64,000 bases of DNA from Paraburkholderia sp. UYCP14C. GTDB taxonomy: Bacteria > Pseudomonadota > Gammaproteobacteria > Burkholderiales > Burkholderiaceae. A program made the translations under genes and the position numbers. A model generated the notes under the pieces. It did not search any database, was not told the DNA's origin, and saw nothing but the letters and a program-made list of their open reading frames with translations. The DNA is taken from assembly GCF_004197395.1 (NCBI RefSeq), contig NZ_SELS01000001.1, positions 1 to 64,000 on the forward strand, given 5' to 3'. This document shows, one piece after another, positions 9,622-19,937 of this stretch (positions within the stretch are counted from its first letter, which is position 1; each line of letters opens with the position of its first letter).

Positions 9622-11040
9622 TCATTGGCGCACGACCGGCGGCGGCTGCCAGCTGCCGTCGGTGGCTTGCGGCTTCGGCGCATACATGCGAAGCACCAGT
9701 TGCATGTCCGCGCGCGGTGCGGGCAGCCAGTTGCCGGTCCGGCTGCGCGTCGACGACACGATCACGTCGAGCGAACCATCGCGATTGCGGCGCGCGCCAT
9801 TGCGATCGCCGACCGCGAGCCGCGACGGTGCGCTCTCGCTCAGCGCGCCATCCTTCGTGTATGCGGTGATCGTCCAGAAGCCGCGCACCGGCGGCAACTG
9901 GTTCGCCGCGAAGTGAATCACGTAGCGATTCGCGCCGTTCAGCGTGTTGCCGTCGCTGTCCTGCGTGACGAATGCGCGTACTTCGTCTTCCTTGGTACCG
10001 ATGCCCAACTGCGTGCTCGCCGCATACGCGCGCAGCCCATAGTCGGGACCGTAGTTGCCGACGGCGTCGCCGAACCAGCTCCAGCCGTTCGCGCTGAGCA
10101 GATTCGACGGCGGCGCCGCGACGCGATCGCGACCATCGGCGAGACCGGCCGCCAGCGCATCGGATGACTTCGGCAGCTTCACGGGATCGCCCGGCGTGAC
10201 GCCGAGGTCGGCGAGAAATTTGAGTGCATGCGGATCGGCCGGTGTCGGCGGACTGTCGGGCAACGCGTCGGCCAGACGGTTGAAGAAGCCGCTCGCGTCG
10301 AGCGCGGCGACCTGCTGCGCCGGCGTGCCGCTCGGCGCTGCGACGCCGCTTGCGTAACCGCGCGGCGGCACCGCCTGTTCCGCGTCGCCGACGAACACGC
10401 TCAGCGGCTCCAGGCGGATCGCGTGCTGCAGCTTGCGCACCGCGTTCAGATCGCGCGCGCCGTTCGACTGGATGCGCACGCTGACCCATGCGTTGCGGGT
10501 CGGCACTTCGACGCGCTTCGCGCCCTTCGGCAGCTCGCCCTTCCAGCCCGGTGCGACGAATGCGATCGTCTGCGCGCGCAGGCCCTTCGCGGCGCCCGTG
10601 CCCGCGCCGAACTGCGGCCCCGTCGACCACGCGACGTTGGTCCACATGTCGAGCACGCGCGCATCGACGTAACGGCCGTGCGAATCGGGTAGCGCCAGGA
10701 TCACCGGCTCGGCGGCAAGGTCGAGCCAGCCGGTCGAGTCGAGCGTGTCGAGGCTCGGCTGCGGCGGGTTGGCCGCGCCGATCGGCGGCAGCGCCTGCGC
10801 GTGACGCAGCGTGTTGAAAGGCGCCTGGCCCGGCTCGGTGCCGACCGCCGCGTCGCGCGCGGCGCTCATCAGCACGAGCGGATAGCCGAACACGTACGAG
10901 TCGGCGACTTCGTCCTTGATCCAGCCGGTGCTTTGTTGCGTCGCTATGGGGGTCGACGCACAGCTGGCCAGCAGTGCGAGACCCGCGAGCGATGCGCAGG
11001 TTCGTTGAAGCAAAAACAACTCGCGGAGATTTTTTATCAT
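9622..11040 (-). CDS. DUF1254/DUF1214 lipoprotein
   Basis: 472 residues from ATG at 11040. A longer frame to 11121 exists, but the 11040 start places a lipoprotein signal at the terminus: a hydrophobic core and the lipobox LASC at residues 24-27. The N-terminal half matches DUF1254 (DSYVFGYPLVLM, FNTLRHAQALP, DTLDSTGWLDLAAEPVILALPD). The C-terminal half matches DUF1214 (GFWTITAYTKDGAL, AVGDR, DGSLDVIVSS, NWLPAPRADMQLVLRMYAPK). Such proteins are common in proteobacteria and their biochemical role is not established. The gene is on the same strand as DUF748 but 213 bases away, so linkage is uncertain. The ribosome-binding site is weak. Confidence 0.85.
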   Translation of the reverse strand: MIKNLRELFLLQRTCASLAGLALLASCASTPIATQQSTGWIKDEVADSYVFGYPLVLMSAARDAAVGTEPGQAPFNTLRHAQALPPIGAANPPQPSLDTLDSTGWLDLAAEPVILALPDSHGRYVDARVLDMWTNVAWSTGPQFGAGTGAAKGLRAQTIAFVAPGWKGELPKGAKRVEVPTRNAWVSVRIQSNGARDLNAVRKLQHAIRLEPLSVFVGDAEQAVPPRGYASGVAAPSGTPAQQVAALDASGFFNRLADALPDSPPTPADPHALKFLADLGVTPGDPVKLPKSSDALAAGLADGRDRVAAPPSNLLSANGWSWFGDAVGNYGPDYGLRAYAASTQLGIGTKEDEVRAFVTQDSDGNTLNGANRYVIHFAANQLPPVRGFWTITAYTKDGALSESAPSRLAVGDRNGARRNRDGSLDVIVSSTRSRTGNWLPAPRADMQLVLRMYAPKPQATDGSWQPPPVVRQ

Positions 11041-11382
11041 TCGTTCAGAGTGCGGAGCTTGCGGTCCTATGGGAGATGCCGGTGTGCAGCGCCAGGTGCA
11101 TGCGCGGTTCTCCCGAAACACTGCGCAGCCAGTCCGCGGATTGCGATTCCGACAACATCGCGTTGTATCGTATCCTTGCTAGCCAGGCAAGCACAAAGCA
11201 GGGAATTGCGCCTGTCGGCGCGCAGGCGGCTCACCGATGGAACAATCGGCTCGTCGCCCCATTATGTCCCCGCGCCAACGGCTCGCGCGAGCGCACCATG
11301 CTTTTTCGATTCAAGGATTCGTCGATTCACCTGCTTTCCGATTCCCCCCACTCTTTCGTCGTCCTGCATTCGGAGCGTTTCA
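11041..11382. other. Intergenic region between divergent lipoprotein and paiB-like genes
   Basis: 342 bases. It should contain the promoters of both divergent genes. I see no clear -35/-10 pair, inverted repeat or coding frame with plausible composition. Confidence 0.5.
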
Positions 11383-12030
11383 ATGTACATGCCCGCCCAT
11401 TTCGAAGAGAACCGTCCAGAGGTTCTTCACCGCCTGATCGCCGAGCATTCGTTCGGCGCGCTGATTACGCACGGTCCCAACGGGCTCGATGCGAATCATC
11501 TGCCGTTCGAGGCGCAAGCGGACGCGGCGGATTCGTCACGTCTGGTGTTGCGCGCGCACGTCGCGCGGGCGAACCCGGTCTGGCAGGAAGTCTCGACCCG
11601 TCCTGAAGCGCTGGTGATCTTCCAGGGGCCGACCGCCTATATTTCGCCAAGCTGGTACCCGAGCAAACACGAAATGCACAAGCAGGTGCCGACCTACAAC
11701 TATATGGTCGTGCATGCACATGGCAGGATTGTGGTGCATGACGATGAATCGTTCGTGCGCGGCCTCGTCGCGCGACTCACGCGCAAGATGGAAGCCGGCG
11801 AGCCGGTGCCGTGGAAGATGGGCGACGCGCCGGCCGACTACATCGCGCAGATGCTCGGCGCGATCGTCGGCATCGAGATCGAGGTGACGCGGCTCATCGG
11901 CAAATGGAAGCTCGGCCAGAACAAGGGGGCCGAAGACCGGCGCGGCGCGGCGCAAACGCTGCTCGCGCGCGACGGCGATCAACAGAAGGCGGTGGGTCAG
12001 GCGATGCTGGATGCGCCGCCGGCGTTTTGA
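11383..12030 (+). CDS. PaiB-like FMN-binding protein
   Basis: 215 residues from ATG at 11383, preceded by GGAG at 11372-11375. The PaiB family has a split-barrel FMN-binding fold and is called a negative transcriptional regulator from Bacillus subtilis work. Family blocks are MYMPAHFEENRPEVLHRLI at the start, the HLPF segment, ARANPVW, the GPTAYISPSWYPSKHEMHKQVPTYNYMVVHAHG block with its conserved aromatic and His residues, and a Lys-rich C-terminal EVTRLIGKWKLGQNK. A regulatory role is only inferred from the family name; it could equally be a flavin/heme-related enzyme. It ends 21 bases before the copA promoter and is probably an independent unit. Confidence 0.9.
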   Translation: MYMPAHFEENRPEVLHRLIAEHSFGALITHGPNGLDANHLPFEAQADAADSSRLVLRAHVARANPVWQEVSTRPEALVIFQGPTAYISPSWYPSKHEMHKQVPTYNYMVVHAHGRIVVHDDESFVRGLVARLTRKMEAGEPVPWKMGDAPADYIAQMLGAIVGIEIEVTRLIGKWKLGQNKGAEDRRGAAQTLLARDGDQQKAVGQAMLDAPPAF

Positions 12031-12051
12031 CGGCGGCCGCATGATCCGGCC

Positions 12052-12082
12052 TTGACCTTCCCATCATTGGAAGGTCGATACT
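12052..12082 (+). promoter_or_regulatory. CueR-type (MerR family) copper promoter of copA
   Basis: The -35 TTGACC at 12052-12057 and the -10 GATACT at 12077-12082 are separated by 19 bases, the long spacer typical of MerR-family promoters. Between them lies the perfect dyad GACCTTCC-N7-GGAAGGTC (12054-12061 and 12069-12076), which closely matches the CueR operator of copA in enterobacteria. The predicted transcription start near 12089 rules out the upstream ATG at 12089 for copA and favours the ATG at 12122. No merR/cueR gene is present in the window. Confidence 0.9.
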
Positions 12083-12121
12083 GGATTGATGACGCGGCCC
12101 AATGCCGCTACGAGCCTTGCC

Positions 12122-14746
12122 ATGACCGACCTTGCCAACCCGCAGCGCCCCGCCGACGCTGCTGCCTCCTCGCCACTTACGCGCGTCGTCGAACTCGACA
12201 TTGGCGGGATGACGTGCGCGTCGTGCGCGAGCCGCGTCGAAAAGGCGCTGACCAAACTGCCGGGGGTGGCGCGCGCGTCGGTGAATCTGGCGACCGAGCG
12301 CGCCCGCGTGGAAAGCGACGCGACGCTCGGCCCGCAGCAACTGGCCGATGCCGTGCGCAAAGCCGGCTACGAAGCAACGCCGGTTGCAACTGCCGAGATT
12401 GCCGCGCAAACCGCGGCACCCGCCGCCACGCCGCCAACCACCGAACTGGAGATCGGCGGCATGACCTGCGCGGGCTGCGCGTTGCGCGTCGAAAAAGCGC
12501 TCGCAAAGGTGCCCGGCGTCGAGCGCGCGTCGGTCAATCTGGCGACCGAAACCGCCACCGTATACCCGCAAAGCTCCGCATCCGCCGATCCCGGCGCGCT
12601 GATCGCCGCCGTCAGGAAAGCCGGCTATGAAGCGACGCTGAGCGCGCCGCCCGCTCCAGCCGCTCCAGCCGAAGCGACGGCAGCCAACGCCGCGACCGCC
12701 GACGTCGACGACACCGTCGCCACGCCGCCCGCCCCCGCCGTCGACCGCAAGCAGATTCAAACCCGCCGCGACCTCGCGAGCGTCGTCGCATCCGCGCTGT
12801 TGACGCTGCCGCTCGTCGCACCGATGTTCGGCGAATGGTTCGGCCTCCACGCGATGCTGCCGGCGTGGCCGCAGTTCGTGCTCGCGTCGATCGTGCAGTT
12901 CGTGTTCGGCGCGCGCTTCTATCGCGCCGCCTGGCGCGCGGTGCGCGCTGGCGCGGGCAACATGGACCTGTTGGTCGCGCTAGGCACCTCGGCCGCGTAC
13001 GGCATCAGCGTCTACGAACTCGCGACGCATCCGGGCGACACGATGCATCTGTACTTCGAGGCATCGGCGGTCGTGATCACGTTGGTGCGCTTCGGCAAAT
13101 GGCTCGAAGCGCGCGCGAAGCGCCAGACCACCGACGCGATCCGCGCGCTCAACGCGCTGCGCCCCGAGCGCGCGCGGATCCGCGACAGCGCTGGCGAACG
13201 CGAGGTGCCGCTCGCGCAGGTGCGCGTCGGCACCGTCGTGGTCGTGCGGCCGGGCGAGCGCGTGCCGGTCGACGGCGCGGTGCTCGAAGGCCGCACGCAT
13301 ATCGACGAAGCGCTGATCACGGGCGAAAGCCTGCCGGTGCCGAAGCAAACCGGCGACGCCGTCACGGCCGGCTCGATCAACGGCGAAGGCGCGCTCGTGG
13401 TGACGACCACCGCGATCGGCGCCGAAACGACGCTCGCGCGCATCATCCGGCTCGTCGAAAGCGCGCAAGCCGAGAAGGCGCCGATCCAGCGCCTCGTCGA
13501 CCGCGTCAGCGAAGTCTTCGTGCCGGCCATTCTCGCGCTCGCCGCGCTGACGCTGATCGGCTGGCTCATCGCCGGCGCGGGCGCGGAAACCGCGATCCTG
13601 AACGCGGTCGCGGTGCTGGTGATCGCCTGCCCGTGCGCGCTCGGACTCGCGACGCCCGCCGCGATCATGGCCGGCACCGGCGTCGCCGCGCGCCACGGGG
13701 TGCTGATCAAGGATGCCGAAGCGCTGGAAATCGCGCATCGCGTGTCGATCGTCGCGTTCGACAAAACCGGCACGCTGACGCTCGGCCAGCCCTCGGTCAC
13801 GGCGTTCGAGCCGGTCGGCGGCGTGAGCCGCGACGAAGCGCTCGCGCTCGCGGCGGCGGTGCAACGGCATAGCGAACATCCGCTGGCGCGGGCGGTGGTG
13901 CGCGCGCACGAGGCTCAGCTCGGGCAAATGCGCGGCGCCGACAAGGGCGGCCCACACGCCAGCGCCGCTCGCGCAGTCGCCGGCCGGGGCGTCGAAGCCG
14001 ACGTCGACGGCCGCACCCTCGCCCTCGGCAGCACACGTTGGCTGCGCGAGCTCGGCATTGCCCTGCCGCCCGCGCTCGCCGACAGCGCCAACCAACTCGA
14101 ATCGGCGGGCAACACGGTGTCGTGGCTGATGTCGCGTGCGCCGCATGCCCCCGAAGCGCTCGCGCTGATCGGCTTCGGCGACACGGTGAAGCCGACCGCG
14201 CGCGCGGCCGTCGCGCGGCTCGCGCGGATGGGCATCCGCAGCGTGCTCGTGACCGGCGACAACCACGGCAGCGCGGCGAGCGTCGCGCGGGCGCTCGGCA
14301 TCGACGAATTCCACGCCGAAGTGCTGCCCGACGACAAGGCCCGCGTAATCCGCGACCTGAAGATGCGCCACGCCGGCATCGTCGCGATGGCGGGCGACGG
14401 CATCAACGACGCGCCGGCGCTCGCCGCCGCCGACATCGGCATCGCGATGGCGACCGGCACCGACGTCGCCATGCACGCCGCCGGCATCACGCTGATGCGC
14501 GGCGACCCGGCGCTCGTCGCCGATGCGATCGACATCTCGCGCAGAACCTGGCGCAAGATCCAGCAGAACCTGTTCTGGGCCTTCGTGTACAACCTGATCG
14601 GCATTCCGCTGGCCGCGTTCGGCCTGCTCAATCCCATGCTCGCGGGCGCGGCGATGGCGTTTTCGAGCGTCAGTGTGGTCACCAATGCACTGCTGCTGAG
14701 GACGTGGCGAAGCGCGCCCGGAAGAACCGTTGATCCGGAGCGCTGA
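12122..14746 (+). CDS. copA: Cu(+)-exporting P1B-type ATPase
   Basis: 874 residues from ATG at 12122, chosen because the CueR-type promoter would start transcription near 12089 and leave the earlier ATG/TTG codons without a leader. Two N-terminal heavy-metal domains carry GMTCASC (Cys32, Cys35) and GMTCAGC (Cys116, Cys119). They are followed by an Ala/Pro-rich linker, membrane helices, the actuator TGES, the CPC metal site in a membrane helix (Cys503-Pro-Cys505), the phosphorylation motif DKTGTLT (Asp547) and the hinge GDGINDAP at about 758. The protein pumps monovalent copper from cytoplasm to periplasm. It is monocistronic, between its own promoter and a downstream hairpin. Confidence 0.97.
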   Translation: MTDLANPQRPADAAASSPLTRVVELDIGGMTCASCASRVEKALTKLPGVARASVNLATERARVESDATLGPQQLADAVRKAGYEATPVATAEIAAQTAAPAATPPTTELEIGGMTCAGCALRVEKALAKVPGVERASVNLATETATVYPQSSASADPGALIAAVRKAGYEATLSAPPAPAAPAEATAANAATADVDDTVATPPAPAVDRKQIQTRRDLASVVASALLTLPLVAPMFGEWFGLHAMLPAWPQFVLASIVQFVFGARFYRAAWRAVRAGAGNMDLLVALGTSAAYGISVYELATHPGDTMHLYFEASAVVITLVRFGKWLEARAKRQTTDAIRALNALRPERARIRDSAGEREVPLAQVRVGTVVVVRPGERVPVDGAVLEGRTHIDEALITGESLPVPKQTGDAVTAGSINGEGALVVTTTAIGAETTLARIIRLVESAQAEKAPIQRLVDRVSEVFVPAILALAALTLIGWLIAGAGAETAILNAVAVLVIACPCALGLATPAAIMAGTGVAARHGVLIKDAEALEIAHRVSIVAFDKTGTLTLGQPSVTAFEPVGGVSRDEALALAAAVQRHSEHPLARAVVRAHEAQLGQMRGADKGGPHASAARAVAGRGVEADVDGRTLALGSTRWLRELGIALPPALADSANQLESAGNTVSWLMSRAPHAPEALALIGFGDTVKPTARAAVARLARMGIRSVLVTGDNHGSAASVARALGIDEFHAEVLPDDKARVIRDLKMRHAGIVAMAGDGINDAPALAAADIGIAMATGTDVAMHAAGITLMRGDPALVADAIDISRRTWRKIQQNLFWAFVYNLIGIPLAAFGLLNPMLAGAAMAFSSVSVVTNALLLRTWRSAPGRTVDPER

Positions 14747-14790
14747 GCCGCGCAACAATACTTTCCCGCATTTCGCGTCGTCCTTCCGTT

Positions 14791-14822
14791 GGGGGCCCAT
14801 TGTGGCCCCCTTCGGTTTATTA
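14791..14822 (+). terminator. Probable terminator after copA
   Basis: Hairpin GGGGGCC/GGCCCCC (14791-14797 and 14804-14810) with a six-base loop, followed by TTCGGTTTATT. The T-tract is imperfect, but the position 45 bases after the copA stop fits. Confidence 0.65.
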
Positions 14823-14937
14823 CGAACTGCTTTCTCTCATCCTAAAGCCCCTCGCCTCCCGCGCCGTAAACCAGTAAATCGATGCCGTTCGCGGCCACGC
14901 CCGACGCGCATCGCCCGTCCCCTTTTCACGCCTGCCC

Positions 14938-16911
14938 ATGAACTCTCTCTTCTCGCGCCGCGCCAGCGTCGGCGCACGGCTTGCCGTGCTCTCGTGCGTG
15001 CTGGTCGCGGTGATTTTCAGCACCTTCGCGTGGGCGCTCGCCCGTGTCGCCGGCGACCAGGTGCGCGACCAGGTGCTCGCGCGCATCGCCGAAAAAGACC
15101 GCTCGATCGCCGCGATGATCGCGTTGTTCGACAAGGCGCTGTCGGCCGAGGTCGATCGGTCGATGGCGCTATTCGCGAGCTTCCTGCCCACCGACTTCTC
15201 GCTCGACGACACGCAGAAAGTCGACATCGGCGGCACCGCCACACCGACTTTCAAAGCCGGCGACAAGGTGCTGAACCTCGACTTCACGATTCCCGACCAG
15301 TTCCTCGAACGCAGCGGCGCGGTCGCGACCGTTTTTGCGCGCAGCGGCGACGATTTCGTGCGCGTGACCACGTCGCTGAAGAAGCAGGACGGCACCCGCG
15401 CGGTCGGCACGCTGCTCGACCGCAAGGGGCCGGCGTATGCGCCATTGCTCGCGAACCGCTCGTACACCGGCCTCGCCGCGCTGTTCGGCAAGCGCATGAT
15501 CACGCAGTACCGGCCGATCGCCGACGCGAGCGGTCGCGTGATCGGTGCGCTGTTCGTCGGCGTCGACGTGGACAAGGAGATCCAGTCGGTCCAGGACGGC
15601 ATCCGCTCGCTGAAGATCGGCGCGAGCGGCTACTACTTCGTGCTCGACGCGTCGAGCGGCGCGGAGCGCGGCAAGCTGCTCGTGCATCCGGCCGCCGCGG
15701 GCCAGAAAGCCGACGACGCGGACGCGCCGTATCAGCGCATGCTCGACATGAAGCAGGGTGAGTTCGACTACCGCTCGGCCGACGCGACGCTCAACGAGGG
15801 CGACGCGCGCGACAAGTTCGTGTCGTTCGTGACGGTGCCGGAGTGGCAGTGGCTCGTCGGCGGCGTCGCGCCGCGCGACGAAGTGATGGCCGACGTCGTG
15901 CGCACTCGCAACGAATTCCTGCTGCTCGGCTTAGCGCTGGTCGGTCTGTTCGCGATCGTGTTCCTCGTCGCGGTGCGGCGACTCGTCAGCCGTCCGCTCG
16001 ACGAAGCCGCGCGCGCGTCCGAGCGTCTCGCCGCGGGCGATCTGAGCGTGCGCGTCGCGCGGCACGGACGCGCGCGCGCCGACGAGATCGGCCGCCTGAT
16101 GCAGGCGATCGACGGCATCGGCGAAGGCCTCGCGCGCATCGTCGCGCAGGTACGCAACGCGTCGGCCGACATGTCGGCGGGCACCGAGAAAATCGCCGCC
16201 GGCAGCGGCAACATCGCGCTGCGCATCGCGACCCAGGCGAGCAGCCTCGAGGAAACCGCCGCGAGCATGGAGCAGATCACGTCGACCGTGCAGCAGAACG
16301 CCGATCACGCGACCGAGGCCAACACACTCGTCACGCACGCCGCCGACGCCGCGCTCGAAGGCGGCCGCGCGGTCGAGCGCGTGGTGTCGACGATGGGCGA
16401 GATCGGCCGCTCGTCGCAGAAGATCGCCGAGATCACGACGGTGATCGAGGGCATCGCCTTCCAGACCAACATCCTGGCGTTGAACGCAGCCGTCGAAGCG
16501 GCGCGCGCGGGCGAGCACGGCAAGGGCTTCGCGGTCGTCGCGTCGGAAGTGCGCGCGCTCGCGCAGCGCAGCGCGGCGGCGGTGAAGGAGATCGAGGGGG
16601 TGATCGCGGCGTCGAGCGCGAACGTCGACAGCGGCTTTCGCATCGCCGAAGAGGCGAGCGCGACAATGCAGGGCATCGTCACTCAGGTCGGTCAGGTCCG
16701 CGCGATCATGAGCGAGATCAACGTCGCGTCGCGCGAGCAGTCGGGCGGCATCGAGCAGGTCAACCTGGCGGTCACGCAGATCGGCGAGGCGACGCAGCAG
16801 AATGCGACGATCGTCGGCGCTGCGGAGGCCGCGGCGGCCGAGTTGCGCGAGCAGGCTGCGCGGCTCGCGCAACTGGTCAGCGTGTTCAAGCTCGAAGGCG
16901 AGCGCGGCTAA
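14938..16911 (+). CDS. Methyl-accepting chemotaxis protein with periplasmic Cache domain
   Basis: 657 residues. The first membrane helix spans about residues 15-36. A large periplasmic region (37-324) looks like a Cache3-Cache2 sensor, with [30 protein letters not shown] and [16 protein letters not shown] blocks. The second helix is at about 325-345, then a HAMP domain ([23 protein letters not shown]). The cytoplasmic hairpin is MCP-type, with the highly conserved [19 protein letters not shown] tip at about 505-530. There is no C-terminal CheR/CheB-binding pentapeptide. It is predicted to sense a small ligand and control CheA; the ligand is unknown. No che genes are nearby. Confidence 0.93.
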   Translation: MNSLFSRRASVGARLAVLSCVLVAVIFSTFAWALARVAGDQVRDQVLARIAEKDRSIAAMIALFDKALSAEVDRSMALFASFLPTDFSLDDTQKVDIGGTATPTFKAGDKVLNLDFTIPDQFLERSGAVATVFARSGDDFVRVTTSLKKQDGTRAVGTLLDRKGPAYAPLLANRSYTGLAALFGKRMITQYRPIADASGRVIGALFVGVDVDKEIQSVQDGIRSLKIGASGYYFVLDASSGAERGKLLVHPAAAGQKADDADAPYQRMLDMKQGEFDYRSADATLNEGDARDKFVSFVTVPEWQWLVGGVAPRDEVMADVVRTRNEFLLLGLALVGLFAIVFLVAVRRLVSRPLDEAARASERLAAGDLSVRVARHGRARADEIGRLMQAIDGIGEGLARIVAQVRNASADMSAGTEKIAAGSGNIALRIATQASSLEETAASMEQITSTVQQNADHATEANTLVTHAADAALEGGRAVERVVSTMGEIGRSSQKIAEITTVIEGIAFQTNILALNAAVEAARAGEHGKGFAVVASEVRALAQRSAAAVKEIEGVIAASSANVDSGFRIAEEASATMQGIVTQVGQVRAIMSEINVASREQSGGIEQVNLAVTQIGEATQQNATIVGAAEAAAAELREQAARLAQLVSVFKLEGERG

Positions 16912-16955
16912 CGGATCTGCTCGATGTGGACGGCGACGGACGACGCCCGCCGCGC

Positions 16956-17609
16956 TCAGAACTCGACGTCCAGTTCGTCGATTTCCTCCACCTCCTGACG
17001 CGCGAGCGCGATCCACTCGCGCATTTCGGGCAGCGCCATGATGCGCTGTCCGTATTCGACGATATCCGGATCGAGTTGCACGTCATAGGTCACGAAACGC
17101 GTGACCACCGGCGCGTACATCGCGTCCGCCGCGGTCCGCTCGCCGAACAGGAACGGGCCGCCATATTCGTTCAGACATTCACGCCAGATCGTCACGATCC
17201 GCTCGATATCCGATTGCGCGCGCGCCCACACCTTGAAGCCCGGGAAATGCGCCTTCAGGTTCATCGGCAACGCCGAGCGCAACGACGCGAACCCCGAATG
17301 CATCTCGCCGCAGATGGAGCGGCAATGCGCGCGGGCGCGGATCTCGTGCGGCAACAGCGCGGCCTGCGGCTTCAGCTCGTTCAGATATTCGGCGATCGCC
17401 AGCGTGTCCCAGACCTTCACGTCGTCGTGCACGAGGCACGGCACCAGAATGGACGGCGACAGTAACAGTAGTTCGGCGCGCGTGGCGGGGTCGTCGATCG
17501 GCACCACGATCTCTTCGAACGGCAAGCCGCTGAACTTCGTCAGCAGCCAGCCGCGCAGCGACCACGAAGAATAATTCCTGCTGCTAATCGTAAGCGTAGT
17601 ATTCCCCAT
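16956..17609 (-). CDS. Glutathione S-transferase family protein
   Basis: 217 residues from ATG at 17609, preceded on the minus strand by GGAGGAG seven bases upstream; longer in-frame extensions have no comparable site. The N-terminal thioredoxin-like domain has ISSRNYSSWSLRGWLL, with the Ser/Asn-Tyr-Ser-Ser-Trp-Ser motif seen in YfcF/zeta-like bacterial GSTs, then SPSILVPCLVHDDVKVWDTLAIAEYL, including the cis-Pro loop and the glutathione-contacting D/S-x-A-I motif. The C-terminal half is helical with GPFLFGERTAADAMYAPVVTRF, a standard GST N-capping region. The substrate is unknown. It is divergent from the PHA depolymerase gene. Confidence 0.92.
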   Translation of the reverse strand: MGNTTLTISSRNYSSWSLRGWLLTKFSGLPFEEIVVPIDDPATRAELLLLSPSILVPCLVHDDVKVWDTLAIAEYLNELKPQAALLPHEIRARAHCRSICGEMHSGFASLRSALPMNLKAHFPGFKVWARAQSDIERIVTIWRECLNEYGGPFLFGERTAADAMYAPVVTRFVTYDVQLDPDIVEYGQRIMALPEMREWIALARQEVEEIDELDVEF

Positions 17610-17847
17610 ACGGGTCTCCTCCAGATCGGGCATCACGGCGCGCCTGGCCGGCCCATGCACGCCACCGTGCGTGCGCGCACCAAAGCGCGGCAAGACCGGC
17701 CCATTTCGCCTTCGCATGCAAGGGATATGCCGATGCGCCAGCACATGCGGCGACGTGAGGCGACATGCGGGGCAACGGGTGCAAGCGCCTGGCGCATCAC
17801 TTGCTTTTATTCGGGCTCCTTTGTTTGTGGTGCATTCGTGTGAAAGT

Positions 17848-19293
17848 ATGAATCTGTTCGCCTATCCCGCCTATCAGGCCTGTGCCGACATGTTGCTACC
17901 AATGCGGCACGGCGCGGCGCTGGCGAACCACTCGCTCGATACGTGGTCCGCGTTCGCGCAGACATCGCACGGACGCTCGCTGCGCGCAGCCTGCGAACTG
18001 CTGGTGCTCGGCGGGCTTACGCCGAAGCGGCCGCCGTTCGGCATCGACAGCGTCGTCGCGGAAGGCGAGCCGGTCGCGGTGGTCGAGGAAGTCGTCGCGC
18101 GCACGCCGTTCTGCTCGCTGCTGCACTTTCGTAAGGACGCCGTGCTGTCGACGCCGCAGCCGCGCGTGCTGATGATCGCGCCCATGTCCGGCCACTTCGC
18201 CACGCTGCTGCGCGCAACCGTGCGCACGATGCTGACCGAGCACGACGTCTATATCACCGACTGGCATAACCCGCGCGACGTGCCGCTCAGCGATGGCCGC
18301 TTCGGCTTCGACGAATTCGTGCGACACGTGATCGACTTCACCGCGGAGATCGGTTCCGGCACGCATCTGCTCGCGGTCTGCCAGCCGACCGTGGCGGCGC
18401 TCGCCGCCGTCGCGCTGATGGCCGCCGACGATCATCCCGCGCAGCCGGCCAGCATGACGCTGATGGCCGGCCCCATCGACACGCGCATCAATCCGACGCG
18501 CGTCAACGAACTGGCCAAAAGCCGGCCGATCGAGTGGTTCGAGCGCAACCTGATCAGCGCGGTGCCGTTCGGCTTCGCCGGCGCGCAGCGTCGCGTGTAT
18601 CCGGGCTTCATGCAACTGACCGCGTTCATGGCGATGAATCCGGGCCGCCACGCCGACTCGTTCGAAACGATGTACTACGAGCGCGGCAAGGGCGATCCGC
18701 AGAAGGCCGACACGATTCGCACCTTCTATGAAGAATACTTCGCGACGATGGATCTGACCGCCGACTTCTACCTGGAAACGGTCGACACGGTCTTTCAGCA
18801 GCATGCGCTGCCGTTACGCGCGCTCGAAGTCGAAGGGCGTCTGGTGGAGCCGTCGAAGATTCGGCGCACCGCATTGCTGACCGTGGAAGGCGAAAAGGAC
18901 GATATCTGCGCGGTCGGTCAGACGCTCGCCGCCCAGGACATGTGCGATCGTCTGCGGCCGTATCTGAAGACGCATCATGTGCAAACGGGCGTCGGCCACT
19001 ACGGCGTGTTCAGCGGGCGTCGCTGGGAGCAGCACATTTATCCGCGCGTGCGGGCGGTGATTTACGACAACGAACCACGCGCGGTGCTCGTCAATTCGCG
19101 CGCGCGTCCGATCCAGCCGGTGCCGGCGGCGACCGCGGCCGAAGTCACGGCGGCCGCGCCGGTCGCGGCCGCGGTCGTCGGGGTGGAAGTGGATGCACCC
19201 GTGGGTGGGACCGGGGGCACCAACGGCAGCAGCGACCCGGCGGCGCAAACGCCCGCTGAGTCCACACGTAGACAGCCGCCCGCGACATCCTGA
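17848..19293 (+). CDS. phaZ: Intracellular polyhydroxyalkanoate depolymerase
   Basis: 481 residues from ATG at 17848 (MNLFAYPAYQACADML is the usual family N-terminus). It hydrolyses stored polyhydroxybutyrate granules in the cytoplasm. The alpha/beta hydrolase core shows the Cys nucleophile characteristic of this PhaZ family in LLAVCQPTVAALAAV (Cys178, equivalent to Cys183 of the Cupriavidus necator enzyme). Downstream are VEGEKDDICAVGQTLAAQ with the acid and HVQTGVGHYGVFSGRRWEQHIYP with the catalytic His. The last 60 residues are an Ala/Val/Gly/Thr-rich tail of low complexity, not part of the fold. No other pha genes are adjacent. Confidence 0.93.
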   Translation: MNLFAYPAYQACADMLLPMRHGAALANHSLDTWSAFAQTSHGRSLRAACELLVLGGLTPKRPPFGIDSVVAEGEPVAVVEEVVARTPFCSLLHFRKDAVLSTPQPRVLMIAPMSGHFATLLRATVRTMLTEHDVYITDWHNPRDVPLSDGRFGFDEFVRHVIDFTAEIGSGTHLLAVCQPTVAALAAVALMAADDHPAQPASMTLMAGPIDTRINPTRVNELAKSRPIEWFERNLISAVPFGFAGAQRRVYPGFMQLTAFMAMNPGRHADSFETMYYERGKGDPQKADTIRTFYEEYFATMDLTADFYLETVDTVFQQHALPLRALEVEGRLVEPSKIRRTALLTVEGEKDDICAVGQTLAAQDMCDRLRPYLKTHHVQTGVGHYGVFSGRRWEQHIYPRVRAVIYDNEPRAVLVNSRARPIQPVPAATAAEVTAAAPVAAAVVGVEVDAPVGGTGGTNGSSDPAAQTPAESTRRQPPATS

Positions 19294-19383
19294 GCAATGT
19301 CCGCGCGACTCACTCCGTCTCGACGCGCGGGCCGCGACAGATATCGCCTCCCTATGAGTTTTTGGCGAGCCGCGGGGCCTTCT

Positions 19384-19818
19384 TCAAACCGTCGCGTCAC
19401 GCCACGGCGTCGGAGCGGGCACCTCGCATGGCGGCTCGGCGTCGATCGATCTGAAATCGGCCGGCGACACGATCTCCAGATACTCCATGTCTTCCGAATA
19501 GTCGAACAGATAGTGGACGATGCCCGGCGCCTGATGCACGCAATCGCCGGCCGCGACGAGCGTCTCCTTGTCGCCGTACATGAAGCGCGCCCAGCCCTTC
19601 AGCATGATCACGATGTGGAAATCGGCCTCATGACGGTGCCAGCCGGTGCCTTGCTCTGGTGCGTGATTCGCCTTGACGAGTTGCGCAAGCACCTTGCCGC
19701 CGGTCGCCTCGGCGATCCCCAGATCGCGGTAAAGGAAAAAGTCGCGCAAGCCCTGATCCACGTACGACGTGTCCTGCGGACGGATATGGCTGAATTGCGT
19801 GGCGAATGCGGTGGACAT
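19384..19818 (-). CDS. Cupin-domain protein
   Basis: 144 residues from ATG at 19818, with GGAG nine bases upstream on the minus strand. A single cupin barrel is visible: TGWHRHEADFHIVIMLKGWARFMYGD (first cupin motif with HxH-x4-H-like ligands) and AGDCVHQAPGIVHYLFDYSEDMEYLEIVSP (second motif with the G-D-x-V-x-x-P-x-x-x-H pattern). It is probably a small metal-binding enzyme or sensor; the family alone gives no substrate. It lies 119 bases downstream of the flavin reductase gene on the same strand, so cotranscription is possible. Confidence 0.88.
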   Translation of the reverse strand: MSTAFATQFSHIRPQDTSYVDQGLRDFFLYRDLGIAEATGGKVLAQLVKANHAPEQGTGWHRHEADFHIVIMLKGWARFMYGDKETLVAAGDCVHQAPGIVHYLFDYSEDMEYLEIVSPADFRSIDAEPPCEVPAPTPWRDATV

Positions 19819-19937
19819 GATCGCGCTCCAGGAAGGTGAGCCGGCATCGATACCGGCGCGGTGGAGCGCCGGTTGCAAGCATCAAGCAGGCCAGTGGAGC
19901 CAATCGGTGAAGGGAGTGCGTGGAGTGCGTGGCAGGC

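Noticed and set aside
12089-12121. Earlier copA start codons (TTG 12086, ATG 12089)
   Set aside because: The CueR-type promoter places the transcription start at about 12089, leaving no leader for them.
12980-14800. 606-codon open frame on the minus strand
   Set aside because: It is antisense to copA; copA has every catalytic motif, while this frame has none.
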